Of a DNA stretch of 64,000 bases, positions 38,601 through 48,687 are shown piece after piece. Position 1 is the stretch's first letter. Each line of letters starts with the position of its first letter. This DNA is from Andalucia godoyi (lineage: Eukaryota > Discoba > Jakobea > Jakobida > Andaluciidae). Made by a program: the position numbers and the translations under genes. A model generated the notes under the pieces. The model saw only the letters and a program-made list of their open reading frames with translations, was not told where the DNA came from and ran no database searches. The DNA is taken from positions 269,351 to 333,350 of the forward strand of contig VRVR01000014.1 of assembly GCA_009859145.1 (NCBI GenBank), written 5' to 3'.

Positions 38601-40431
38601 GTTGCTGAACCAGACAAGCAACAAACAGAGAGGCATTGCGTCGGCGATCGTCATCCTTTTGGCTGCCACTGGACGCTGGACTCCACAGAGGATCATGAGC
38701 AACCAGGTGGTCCATCATCGAAACTACATATGATGGCAGGTACCGAAACAGAATGGGCATGGTTTGAGCAAGCGTTTCACCGTACGCACAAGCATGCGTC
38801 CAGACAGCTTGACAGAACGAACCGGGATGCGCGACCGCAATGCCAGTGGTCCACACTTTTCGAGCCACCGACAAGGCATCAGGCACAGTCAAAGTCTTCA
38901 GCATTTTCCGGATCTTCGAATGCGCAGACGCCAGCATGAACGGAACCATGGGAAACGAAACAAACAGCTTGTGATAGACAGACAGAAGAGTATCCGTCGT
39001 TGTGTCTCGCGAGGCAATTGCAGACATCAGTATTTTAGGATTGCTGGAGACGACCAGCGCGGCGCTGGACAAGCCAAGAAGCCATTCCACTGTTTTGCCG
39101 TCGACTGCCTTCACCGACTCGTGCAGAACTGGAGACGCACCGTCGAACAAGGGTCGCAGAACCACGGGGAGATTTGAAATTCTCGTCGAGACCATCTCTG
39201 GATGGAAAGATGCAGCGACTTTCCAAACAGGATGCATCAGCAACCGCGAAACGATGAGCAGAAATCTCTTTTCGTCCGCATCGTCTTCCCACGAAAGCGT
39301 ATTCATCGACTTCATCGCGGGTAACGCATGATGGATCAAAGCAAACAGTACTCTTAGCTGACGATCAACGGAAGAGTCTTCCAAAGCGAAAGCGTTCCGG
39401 ATAGATGCAGCAACACTCTCCAAACCCTGCGGTGCTGGATTCTCCATGAAAAGCGCTACGGAACGATCGAGCACCAAAGCAGCGCGATCGTCTGTCCATT
39501 CTAGCCAGCTTGGCATCGCCTGCTTCTGCCCTTCGCTGGCCTCCAAGACAACAGGAATGCACCCGGAGATCAGACCCAGGGCAATCTGATCTGCGGAAAC
39601 GGGCTTTCCACTGATCAACAACGCGCTGTGAGCGCACTCCAAAGCAAATGACGGTGCATACGTTTGCAGAGACCAAGCGCTGACACACTGCACAAACAAG
39701 TTACATCGCAGCAGGACATTTTCCATTACTGCAAAGGGAACTCGGTATTTTGACATCCATTCGAGGAGAATAGAGCAAACCACGTGTACATCACCGTGTA
39801 TTCCTCCTTTTTTCAAAGTTGCACTTGCCAGAGAAAGCGCCACAGCGTTCGAAAGCGACGCAAACCCTCCTCGTGGTAGCGACAAGATGGACTTACTTCG
39901 CAGAGCCGCAAATCGACTGGTGCTCTTCGCGATTAGCTCGGACGCTGTTCGAAGTCTGTCCATCAGCACTGCTGCAACTTGGTGGTCGGATCCCAGCAAC
40001 AAATGGCTGGCCTTCACAAAGTCCATTAGCATGACAAGCAGCAGCTTGTGTGTCGCATTCTGTTCGGAAGACTGTGTCAGAAACGACGTCAATATGGGCG
40101 AAATCGATCGGATCGCCGCAATCGCAGTCGAAGCAGGGACAAATGAAAGGAAGCTGTCCAGCGACTGGTCCGCCCGGCTCGCGTCCAGCTGCACAGTCGC
40201 CAAGATCACAAAGGACAAGATGACGGACATGCTTGGAGTCTGTGAAGCTACGGGAGAAATAGGAATCAGACTCGCAAGCAGTGAAAACAGCGACTTCGAA
40301 GGCTGAAGCACTTGACGCAAGGAGACCACATCGGCATCGGTCGCAACTGCGGTGCTTGAAAACAACGACTGCAGCAATGCCGCTTGCGCCTTGAAGCTTA
40401 TCACGCTCTCCACACTCGCCGTCTCACGCAT
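35700..40431 (-). CDS. very large helical protein with Arg/Asp repeat tail; apparent one-base frameshift
   Basis: The first frame starts with ATG at 40431 and stays open to 36349 (1360 residues): an N-terminal, mostly helical, HEAT-like region of about 660 residues, an acidic low-complexity insert (about 680-770), and another helical region to about 1290. Near 36441 the frame becomes Ser/Cys junk and stops, while the next frame (to 35700) takes up a Pro/Ala-Pro/Val linker, a basic segment (AAKRRRTDYREPERP) and about 20 copies of Asp-Asp-Arg-Lys. Dropping one base of the AA at 36441-36442 makes a single frame of about 1575 residues. Either a sequencing error in repetitive DNA or a real frameshift. 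RNA-processing role guessed only from the RD-type tail; no family recognised. Confidence 0.7.
35838..36080 (-). repeat. 12-bp coding minisatellite (Asp-Asp-Arg-Lys)n
   Basis: About 20 near-perfect copies of a 12-base unit reading CGGTCATCCTTG on the plus strand, coding DDRK on the minus strand, with a few DGRK variants. Because the unit is a multiple of three, other frames stay open too and create false ORFs on both strands. Confidence 0.95.
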
Positions 40432-40630
40432 GAAAATTACTGAAAAACAAAATTAATACATATATATGTAATATAACCAAAAACAAAAGAAAAAAAAAAA
40501 AGAAAAGGACGAAGAGTAATAATGGGACGAGCCTTTCCTTTCTGTGTTATGCTTTATTGTGCATTTGAGGGATGCGAGAAAGCCTCAAGTAGGCAAAGAG
40601 GGGGAGTGAAAGAGGATCTACGGTGGATGG

Positions 40631-43600
40631 TTACGACAGTCCCGAGAGGGATTGAAGAGCGTCACGGAGGGCACTCACGGCGTCATGGGGCAGGGCGAGG
40701 TCCGAGTCGTTCATACAAAACTCGCATGCATGCACAAAGCGATGGACGTGAACTGCCCGGACATGGTCGTGTTGCAACACCGCCAAGCAGTAATCACCAC
40801 CGACGGCGTTCTTTTGTCGAATGACGAACTTTAGGTCCTGGTTGATTTGCCTGAACTTCTCATCGTGCCGAAACAGACGCTCCAGAACAGCAGTCACAAA
40901 ATCCTGATAGTCTCGTGCAGCAGAACAGAACCGGCGCAGCGATCCCGTGTACACGTCTTTCATCAATGCACCGGTAGTGCTCTCCGACTGTGATTCTTGC
41001 GGAGGAGGGACGGGTCGGGACCGCTTCGCCATCGGCATGTCGAAAGTGTCGTTCGGATCTTCTAAGAAGAAGAAGAACGCATTTCGTTCCTTCACAAATC
41101 GCTCTCTCCCCCTTTTCACACAGACTGAATCTCGTCTCATGGACGGCGAGTCGCAGTCGACAAAGGTCTGTGCATTGGCCATGAAGCCTACGCGGGTGCA
41201 GCACTGTTTTGACAGCGGATCCTGTTGCAAAAACTCGGAAAATAGGCGCAAAAAGTCACAAGGAGCACTGTTCCTGGGAGCAGTGCACTGGAATTCGAAA
41301 CGCTGAACATCCGTATCAAACGCCCACAACAACTGAATGGTACACTCTTCGCGACACCGATCTCCCTCGCCAAAGACGGTGACCCTCGTTCCAGTGATTG
41401 GATCGGAATCCTTGGATTTCAAAATCCAAAAAGGTGTCTGTGGATGTCGAGCGAGAAAGCTGATGAATCTCCAGAAGTGATTTGGAGTAAGTACTGCATC
41501 CTGCAATTCCACAGTCGCCGACTTGCTTTGGACGATGCCGACACAGCGAACACAGAATGTCCACTCTACGAACTCGGTCGATACGCTTGACGATTCCCAA
41601 AAATCCTCGAATAAGGAAGTCGGATAGCAATGCTCGCGATGTTGTTTGGGCTTGGGCCTTGCACTTTCCACGGACCACTGCGGAAAGAAGAACCTATCCC
41701 CAGGAACAGAGTCGCTGCGCACAGGAACAAGAATCCCAAATGATTCTAAAATGTTAAATACACGGTCGATATCATCCTCAACTTGCTTCTGCTGGGCCGG
41801 GGATTTAGAGGACCACGCTGTATCCGAGGCCGACAGCTGAAGATGCCACCACAGGCGCAGCATGTTCTTCGCACGACATGCGAGCATAATGCCATGGTTC
41901 TGCCACAGCGACGCCTCGCTACGAAGCCGCGCAACTTCATTAACCACTTCCCTGGACATGTTCGAAAAGTCAGCAGCCACAAAATGCGCACAGGCACGAA
42001 CGAAGGCGTCAGGTCGGATGACAATGACGGATTTGTCTCCGGGGAGAGCAAAGAAGGAACCCAAAGAAACAAGTTCGTCAAACGACTCTCGTGCTTCCGT
42101 TGTATCCTTACAAAACATGCTGAGACCCGGAAACCTTGTGAAAATATCGGACGACAGGACTGTCATCAAACCTCGTTCGTGCTGCACCACAGATTCGACT
42201 AGCAAGTTCTTAAGCCGTATCTTTGGCAGCTTTTTTTGAAAATCTTGAATACAGCCCAGCAAGCATTTGGCAAACGTTGTGTTGTCCGACAGTTTGTGAT
42301 TGCACCGTTCCGCCGGGTTGTTTTCCACCATCAGAAACGAATAAGTCGGAGAGCCAACGGACGTTGCCAGCCGCGGCACATCGATAAAGTTGAACTGCAG
42401 CCGCGCAATGTGCTCCAGCAAGATATCCTCCAGCTCTTTCAAAAAGGACGACGCGTCGCAAACCTCACTGTTGGCGTGCGTGCCGATGAGCAAAACAGTT
42501 GACAGGCACTCCTGTCGTCCGTCGGAGATCTTGGACGATGTGGCGGCTACTGTGGGGGTGTGAACGTTAATTGCGTGTACTGCTTCGATTTGCTTCAGCC
42601 ACGAGAGAATCTGTCTGTCGACTGCCGCAGAGAGGGTCCTCTGCTTCCAGGCATCGTGCAAGGACTGGAGATTGAAGACACACAAGTACATGCACTGCTT
42701 GCCAAAAAACAGCGGATCAAACGCTCGAAACACGTTTTGTCCAGCGAAATCGAACACAGACAAAGACACGGTCTCATTCAGCAGTTCTGCCAAGGCAGAC
42801 TCGACGATGCTGACTGGCTCCGAGTGAGTCACCATCGATGGCCCCGCAGCATATTCTCTGAACGAGCTTTTTTGTGAATCAGGATCTTGCTCGGCAGTCG
42901 ACGAAAAGATGGGAGAAGGCTTCGGGGCACGCCTCTTTTGCATGTCTTCCACCAGGGCCACCGGATCGTCGCCAGTCATCAAGGAGAACGTCTCGTGATG
43001 CGCATAACTGTGGTTCCTCGGGATGGCCAGTGCGGCACGGGAGGCCACTCCATTGGCACTCATTCCACCGTCACCGTCGCTGCAGTCGTTCGAGCCAGTC
43101 TGCTGGTCGTTTTCAGCCCGTGAAGCGTCCAAACTTTCTTGCAAGACTTTCTGATCTGCAAACTGTCTTCGCACAATCTTGGAAATCAAAGGCTCGCGTG
43201 AGTGAATCGGATTCCAAAATGGAGACTCGCTCTTGAGAGACACGTCTACTACGATAATATCGCCCACTTCGGTTCTCGAGATTGTCAAGAGAAAGTCGCT
43301 ACCTCCAGAAGAAAGATTCCGAATGAGACTGGATTTGCCAGCCTCGCTTTCACCCACGACCAGCACGCGAAACCGCGACGGTCTGCACACTGTCTTCCTG
43401 TCAATATCCAGCTTCTCTATGGTTAGTGGCATATCCGCGTGAACGACTGGAAATCCGATCGGTCTAGCGAAATTCAGAGTCTTCCAAAAATTTGCGTTTG
43501 AGTGCTGTCGAATGCCAGGCTCGACAGCCAATTGAACCTCGCGGTTTCCAACGAAAAACCTTGCCTTTTGAATTGTCAGATCGAAATCAGGTCCAATGGG

Positions 43601-44689
43601 GTGCTCATGAAGCCGCCTGGATTTTGAGGACGTTACCGGAAAAGCTCTGCAGTCGAGTCGAACGGAGCACACCGCAGGCGGAACAACATCGACGACATCC
43701 ACATCCGGTCGATTTTGCGACCCGCCGATTCCATAAATTCTGTTTTCGTAAGCAACGCATCCAAAGTCCTTTCGACTCTCAAAGTTCTTATCGTCAAGGA
43801 ACGGTACGTCAACGGTCCGCCAGGCATCGACTCGCGGCTCATAGATTTCAAACCACGAATCTCGAGCAGTTCCACCGACGCAGTAGATGAGATCCTGTAC
43901 AACCACGGCGGAGTGCCGCATATTTGGCTGATTCAACGGACAACACTTGGCCCACCTCCGCGTTCGAACATCCCACCTCTCCACGGACGCCAGTGGAGAC
44001 GATCCACTCCCAGACGCCCCGCCAATCGCATAAATCGAATCGAGAGAGTCGATCGCAACTGCAGCGAAATGTTCTCTGGGTTCCAGCATGGATGGGCATT
44101 CCTGTCGCGATCGAGACGATGGCAATATCAGGCACTCCACAGAGGAATCTGCCGAATCCAGCTCCAGATGTGTTCGTCCGCCAAGCACAAGCAAATGGTC
44201 CATTCGCTTGAGCACGACGGTGGAGTGACCAGCTCGCGGAGAAATTGGCGAAGAGAAGCGGATGGGACGCAACATATTTCCAGAACTCATGTTTCCTGGT
44301 TGGAAGTCCTGCAGGAACGACCATGCCTCCACGATTGGCGTAAGCGACGGCGCAGAATCCGGAAGCGAAACGATTCCACCGCAGCACACAATCTGGTTCC
44401 TGAACATGGTGACCGAGTGGTCATACCTGGGAAGAGTGGACGAGGGATCGCTTGGCACGACGACTTTCCACCACTGCGGGTGTGACTTACCGACCTGCAG
44501 GCATTCAATGCTCGAAATCGTCCGGCCTTTCGCTTTGCCACCGACCACGAAAACATTGCCTACGTCATCCACGGCGGCACCAAAGTTGGAGCGGCCATAA
44601 TTTAAAGACGGACCGATTCGAATCCTTCCGTACTCTGCACCCTGAACGCTATCCCACTCCGTGGCGATGCGGTCCGTACCAAATGACAT
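40631..44689 (-). CDS. kelch-Roc-COR (ROCO) protein
   Basis: 1352 residues from the ATG at 44689 (upstream frame starts only with GTG). Residues about 30-350 contain five or six kelch repeats with Gly-Gly pairs (VFVVGGKAKG, LLVLGGRTHL, IYAIGGASGS, IYCVGGTARD, IYGIGGSQN). A Roc GTPase follows: P-loop GESEAGKSSL at about 442, G3 DFAGQNVF at about 646, G4-like LIGTHAN at about 734. The spacer of about 200 residues between P-loop and G3 is far longer than in LRRK-type Roc and is Ser/Asp-rich. The usual Asp of G4 (THxD) is missing. A COR-like region follows (about 800-1080, with VLSSDIFTRFPGLSMF and IDRVFNILESFGILVPV), then a C-terminal domain without kinase. Kelch-bearing ROCOs are known in some protists. 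GTP binding may be altered. Confidence 0.85.
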   Translation of the reverse strand: MSFGTDRIATEWDSVQGAEYGRIRIGPSLNYGRSNFGAAVDDVGNVFVVGGKAKGRTISSIECLQVGKSHPQWWKVVVPSDPSSTLPRYDHSVTMFRNQIVCCGGIVSLPDSAPSLTPIVEAWSFLQDFQPGNMSSGNMLRPIRFSSPISPRAGHSTVVLKRMDHLLVLGGRTHLELDSADSSVECLILPSSRSRQECPSMLEPREHFAAVAIDSLDSIYAIGGASGSGSSPLASVERWDVRTRRWAKCCPLNQPNMRHSAVVVQDLIYCVGGTARDSWFEIYEPRVDAWRTVDVPFLDDKNFESRKDFGCVAYENRIYGIGGSQNRPDVDVVDVVPPAVCSVRLDCRAFPVTSSKSRRLHEHPIGPDFDLTIQKARFFVGNREVQLAVEPGIRQHSNANFWKTLNFARPIGFPVVHADMPLTIEKLDIDRKTVCRPSRFRVLVVGESEAGKSSLIRNLSSGGSDFLLTISRTEVGDIIVVDVSLKSESPFWNPIHSREPLISKIVRRQFADQKVLQESLDASRAENDQQTGSNDCSDGDGGMSANGVASRAALAIPRNHSYAHHETFSLMTGDDPVALVEDMQKRRAPKPSPIFSSTAEQDPDSQKSSFREYAAGPSMVTHSEPVSIVESALAELLNETVSLSVFDFAGQNVFRAFDPLFFGKQCMYLCVFNLQSLHDAWKQRTLSAAVDRQILSWLKQIEAVHAINVHTPTVAATSSKISDGRQECLSTVLLIGTHANSEVCDASSFLKELEDILLEHIARLQFNFIDVPRLATSVGSPTYSFLMVENNPAERCNHKLSDNTTFAKCLLGCIQDFQKKLPKIRLKNLLVESVVQHERGLMTVLSSDIFTRFPGLSMFCKDTTEARESFDELVSLGSFFALPGDKSVIVIRPDAFVRACAHFVAADFSNMSREVVNEVARLRSEASLWQNHGIMLACRAKNMLRLWWHLQLSASDTAWSSKSPAQQKQVEDDIDRVFNILESFGILVPVRSDSVPGDRFFFPQWSVESARPKPKQHREHCYPTSLFEDFWESSSVSTEFVEWTFCVRCVGIVQSKSATVELQDAVLTPNHFWRFISFLARHPQTPFWILKSKDSDPITGTRVTVFGEGDRCREECTIQLLWAFDTDVQRFEFQCTAPRNSAPCDFLRLFSEFLQQDPLSKQCCTRVGFMANAQTFVDCDSPSMRRDSVCVKRGRERFVKERNAFFFFLEDPNDTFDMPMAKRSRPVPPPQESQSESTTGALMKDVYTGSLRRFCSAARDYQDFVTAVLERLFRHDEKFRQINQDLKFVIRQKNAVGGDYCLAVLQHDHVRAVHVHRFVHACEFCMNDSDLALPHDAVSALRDALQSLSGLS

Positions 44690-45143
44690 GACTTCTGTCG
44701 CATGCAGCCGGGACCCGGCAAAAGCAAAAGACAAACACAGCAACGAAAATGTCGATCGTCGACGTTGCCAATGCACTTGTCTTTTTGATGTCTGTTGCAC
44801 CTAATGTGTGTGCAGCCGGAGTCCTGTGTTTTCGTTTTGCGGGAGAGATTTAAAATAATAATAAAAGAGCATCCGAACGAAGCAAAAGGCTTGGAGACGG
44901 GTTATTTCGCAGTCGTGTGTGTGCTGCTGCTCTTGCAAATTGCTCCCACGCGCGTCTCCACCCATCACGGTATCTGTTATTATTATTATTATTATTATAT
45001 TTTTTTTTTGGCGCGCAAAACGACTGGAGAGAGCGGGGCGGAAAGCGCCGTGAAACCCGTAATGAGGGAACAACGTTCCTTGTCAGTTCAGATTCTTTAC
45101 ACTACGTAAATCAAAAAACGCAAAAGGAGAGCGCATCTCGGCA
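44690..45143. other. upstream region of ROCO gene and 3' end of PIMT gene
   Basis: Includes a (TTA)n tract near 44978-45000. No supported gene. Confidence 0.5.
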
Positions 45144-45809
45144 TCAAGAGTGTCCGATAAAAGGTACGAACGCAACAGCCCCCAAATCCTCCCGCGTGAC
45201 ACTCCACTTGTCGTGAGTTCCGTGCTTGGTGACGAGCTCGAGCCGCTGCCCAAGTATGCTGTCTCGATCACCAACTGGCATTATCAGTCGGCCACCGTCA
45301 TCTAATTGCTGCATCAGCGCTGTGGGCACCTTACGCCCGCCTGCAGCAATGGTGATCGCTTGGAAGGGAGCGTGCTCCGGCCAGCCAAGGCCCCCGTCTC
45401 CCTGCTTCACCGTAACATTACCGTATCCAAGCCGCTTCATCCGCGCAGCAGCGACCTCTGCAAGCACTGGCTGGTATTCGATGGCGTAGACCTCCTTTGC
45501 CATTAAGCTCATCACCGCAGAAGCATACCCGGACCCACACCCAACCTCCAGGACGCGGTCTGTCGGCTGGATACGGAGCGCTTCGTGCATCAGCGCAACA
45601 ATGTACGGCTGTGATATTGTCTGTCCTTCCTCAATTGGCAGCGGTGAATCTGTGTATGCGAATGGTTTCATGTCCTCTGAAACGAACTCTTCTCGCGGAA
45701 CTGCTCGCATTGCACTCAGCAGAGCCTTGTCCGTGATTCCACGAGCCTTAATTTGCTCATCCACCATCCTGCCTCGCAACAGAGCTGGATCTGTGGAACC
45801 GTGCCGCAT
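45144..45809 (-). CDS. pcm: protein-L-isoaspartate O-methyltransferase
   Basis: 221 residues from ATG at 45809. Uses S-adenosylmethionine to methylate isoaspartate in damaged proteins. N-terminal MVDEQIKARGITD, then VPREEFV, DSPLPIEEGQTISQPYIVAL (family hallmark), SAM motif I VLEVGCGSGYASAVMS (about 85-100), YAIEYQPVLAEVA, and FQAITIAAGGRKVP (motif II). Length and motifs fit the bacterial Pcm type more than animal PCMT1. An AG acceptor-like site (TTTCAACAG) lies about 13 nt before the ATG on this strand, so a leader intron is possible. Confidence 0.95.
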   Translation of the reverse strand: MRHGSTDPALLRGRMVDEQIKARGITDKALLSAMRAVPREEFVSEDMKPFAYTDSPLPIEEGQTISQPYIVALMHEALRIQPTDRVLEVGCGSGYASAVMSLMAKEVYAIEYQPVLAEVAAARMKRLGYGNVTVKQGDGGLGWPEHAPFQAITIAAGGRKVPTALMQQLDDGGRLIMPVGDRDSILGQRLELVTKHGTHDKWSVTREDLGAVAFVPFIGHS

Positions 45810-46321
45810 TGTGTTGCCGACTGTTGAAAGATTAAAATGAAAAAGATGATCGATTCACGCGGAGTCGATTCATCCAAATCAAATGATGCACAGTTCAGAA
45901 AGCAGGTATTATTTTTAATAATAATTAAAAAAAAGAATAGCACCCCCCGCTTCCCTCACGTCCACCCCTCCAGCCTCGGCACCCACCAAAACCGACCACC
46001 ACCACCACCACCACACAACAAAAGACACTTCCAAGACGGAAAACTTGCACTACTGTCCGCGGCTGCGTGCAAACCCTCTCTCTTCAACAACACACGTCGC
46101 AGCAAGCAGCAGCGCCCTCCACGCGCCCCTCAAACTCAGTCAGTTGAATTGACAGTGGAAGCGGCGGTGGGAGGGGGTGTTTAGTTTGCCAGTCGTACAC
46201 TAGCTTGTCTGGTCCCAACGTTCATAATTTTGCCACATTTGTTTTCGGGGTTTTGCACCCTTTCTGTTACGACAAGCAAATATCCATCAGCAACAGTACT
46301 TGTGCTGATGAGCGTCGTTTC
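45810..46321. other. region upstream of two divergent genes, possible 5' exon
   Basis: On the plus strand a short ORF at 45837-45905 (MKKMIDSRGVDSSKSND..) looks coding and could splice from about 45906 to 46193 in frame with the next gene, but the donor (GTATTA) departs from the GTAYGY form of the other introns. C-rich stretch at 45940-46020. Confidence 0.35.
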
Positions 46322-46975
46322 ATGAAGTCATATGCACATATTCCTTCCGCGAGACACAGGCTGCCGCCATCTGCGAGCTCAAACGATGCCGGTGTCCCCA
46401 GCCCCTCGGTCGTGTCGTTTGAAGCTCCTTCTGCGATGCCAGCTACAGCAGTTGCCAGCATGACGACCAAGACACGTGGGTACGACAGGTCGGAGTCCAT
46501 GCTGTCGAGCAGAATATCGTCGATGCTTCCTTCGTTTAAGGGTTCTTCTGCCCTGCCATGCGGTGGTGATCCTGGCACTGCTGCAGATCCCGCTGCAGAT
46601 GCCGTCGTGTCGTCGTTTTCGTCGCGATCCTTCGTGGTCGGGGCCTACACTACAACCGCGCCGTCCAAAGTCGACATTACCACCACGTGTTTGAAGTACT
46701 CTGTGCAGCATCCACGAGACGGGAAAATCCATATGAAGATGCTGTACGCGGATATGGTGGATGTCACTGCAAAAAGGGTTGCGGTCAGCAAGTCTGTGTT
46801 CCGCGTGCGTCTGTCGTGGCGTGTCCAGAGAGCGCTCGAGTGGTGGGGAAGAGAGTACAAGCACGAAATCGACAGCCATCGGCTGGCCATTGGAATCGAA
46901 ATCAAGGAATGGGAGCCCGTCCGCCATGCTCTAAGCACGCATTTCCCGCATCTCTCCACTCTCGACTTTGCATGA
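46322..46975 (+). CDS. unassigned 217-residue protein
   Basis: ATG at 46322; the frame stays open for about 130 bp upstream, so an earlier exon is possible. The first 120 residues are Ser/Ala/Pro-rich. The last about 90 residues look folded: SKVDITTTCLKYSVQ, then DGKIHMKMLYADMVDVT, FRVRLSWRVQRALEWWG and LAIGIEIKEWEPVRHALS. The alternation of strands and a final helix is compatible with a PH or GRAM-like fold, but the match is only by shape. No function proposed. About 265 bp upstream of the FKBP gene, same strand. Confidence 0.65.
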   Translation: MKSYAHIPSARHRLPPSASSNDAGVPSPSVVSFEAPSAMPATAVASMTTKTRGYDRSESMLSSRISSMLPSFKGSSALPCGGDPGTAADPAADAVVSSFSSRSFVVGAYTTTAPSKVDITTTCLKYSVQHPRDGKIHMKMLYADMVDVTAKRVAVSKSVFRVRLSWRVQRALEWWGREYKHEIDSHRLAIGIEIKEWEPVRHALSTHFPHLSTLDFA

Positions 46976-47239
46976 GTGCTTTGCAATCCTTTTTTCTTTG
47001 TTGTGCCTGTCGTACTCGTCGCTTGCACAAAAAGGAGTCCCCCACTTCGGAAGGGAGGGTTCTGCCAGCTCATTGAGGCTGACGTCACTTGTCAGCGCCG
47101 CTCCAAACCTTGTGTCTCGGGTCTTCTTTCCACTATTTTGTTTTTTGCATTTGCTATTCTCCCATTTTTTTTTTGTTGCCTTTTTCATTTTATGTTTTTG
47201 TTTTTAGCGAGCTACTGAAGAATATTTGGACAGGGCACG

Positions 47240-48091
47240 ATGACAGAAGGTTCTGGGACGAATGTGATTGAGCGTGTAGAGCTTACGGCGGATGGCGGCG
47301 TTGTGAAGGAGATCTTTGTGCGGGGAACCGGGACAGCACCAAAGGCTGGGCAGCAAGTGACGACGCACTACACGGGGCGTCTTCTTGATGGGACTGTGTT
47401 TGACTCGTCTGTTGAGCGGAACTCGCCGTTTGACTTTACTCTTGGAAAGGGGCAAGTCATCAAAGCATGGGATTTGTGTGTCGCGTCGATGCTCATCGGG
47501 GAGAAATGCCGAGTCACTGCGACTGCGCCTTATGCATACGGAGCGAGCGGGTCTCCTCCGAAGATCCCTGCGAACGCGACCCTTGTTTTTGACCTCGAGC
47601 TTCTTGGGGCGGAAGACAAGGAGCCGAACTCGTGGGAGCTTACGGATGATCAGAAGCATGAGTTGTGTGTGAAGCGGCGTACGGAGGGCAACGACTTTTT
47701 TGCAAAGGGCGAGTTCCAGCGTGCAGTAGAGAGCTACAAGAAGGCCGTTGGGTACTGGGGAGAGTTCAGTGGGGCGGCAGCAGATGGAGATAAGCTGCCG
47801 TGCTATCTCAATGCGTCTCAGTCGCATCTGAAGCTAAAGCAGTGGAAGGATGCCGAGCGAGAGGCTTCCAGTGCTCTCAAGATCGATGGTGCGAACATCA
47901 AGGGCCTCTATAGACGTGCACAGGCATGGCTCGGACTCCATGAATACGAAAAGGCCAGATTGGATGCGGCGAAATGGATGGAGCTGGAGCCGCACAACGA
48001 CGCTGCTCAGAAGTTTGTCGAATCCGTCAATGCCATCGAGCGAGATGCAGAAAAGAAGGAAAAGCAGGTCTTTGCAAAAATGTTTGCTTGA
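47240..48091 (+). CDS. FKBP-type prolyl isomerase with TPR domain
   Basis: 283 residues. Residues about 25-118 are one FKBP domain: VTTHYTGRLLDGTVFDSSVE, then FDFTLGKGQVIKAWDLCVAS and PYAYGASGSPPKIPANATLVFDLELL. Active-site aromatics (Tyr, Phe-Asp, Trp, Tyr, Phe) are in place, so isomerase activity is expected. From about 145 three TPR helix pairs follow: GNDFFAKGEFQRAVESYKKA, CYLNASQSHLKLKQWKDAER and GLYRRAQAWLGLHEYEKARL, typical of Hsp90-binding co-chaperones. The family members FKBP51/52 have two FKBP domains; this one has one. Start ATG at 47240. Confidence 0.97.
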   Translation: MTEGSGTNVIERVELTADGGVVKEIFVRGTGTAPKAGQQVTTHYTGRLLDGTVFDSSVERNSPFDFTLGKGQVIKAWDLCVASMLIGEKCRVTATAPYAYGASGSPPKIPANATLVFDLELLGAEDKEPNSWELTDDQKHELCVKRRTEGNDFFAKGEFQRAVESYKKAVGYWGEFSGAAADGDKLPCYLNASQSHLKLKQWKDAEREASSALKIDGANIKGLYRRAQAWLGLHEYEKARLDAAKWMELEPHNDAAQKFVESVNAIERDAEKKEKQVFAKMFA

Positions 48092-48580
48092 TTCAGCTGC
48101 CCGCACGTCACACCATGCCATACAAATCCAACACCCCATAAAAATACCAGTACACCTCGAAAGTATTTTTTCTCAAACATACCTGAAGCCCTCCAACCCA
48201 AGGGTCCGGGTGGACGGCTGGTATATATCATCGGACAGCATGGCTGAGTTGGCAGCCGTCGACATTGCTGTTGAATGAAGGCCGACCCTTTTCCCTGTGC
48301 AGATTGCTGTTACCGGTTGTCGTTGTCGTTGTCGTTGTCGTTGCGGCGGAGTTGGTGTGCAGGTCGAGGCCCCATGAGAGACGCTGTCGAATACCGACAA
48401 CCGATTCCTTGTAATCGATGATGGGCGCTGATGTGGATTGTAAAAGTCCCTTTTACGCCAAATAAACTGTTTTTTGAGGCGCAACATGTGAGCCGAATGC
48501 TTGGAGACGTTTTGGGTTGGAGGGTAAAAAATACCTAAAATAATAATAATTTTTTGGCAGTCGTACGTGTACTTTATCAA

Positions 48581-48612
<32 letters not shown>

Positions 48613-48687
48613 ACGCTGCACAGAGGCAGAAACAAGTCCTCAAATCTGCAATCTGCTTTATTCTGCGATCTTCTTGGTTCTGTAAAC
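48092..48687. other. intergenic region with (GAT)n tract
   Basis: About 600 bp; ATG/GAT microsatellite at 48581-48612 and a (CGTTGT)n-like tract at 48318-48342. No gene supported. Confidence 0.5.

Noticed and set aside
44690-44800. N-terminal signal-peptide-like extension of the ROCO protein
   Set aside because: The open frame upstream begins only with GTG; the first ATG at 44689 already precedes the kelch domain.
47204-47827. 207-codon minus-strand ORF inside the FKBP gene
   Set aside because: Antisense shadow; the plus frame has full FKBP and TPR homology.
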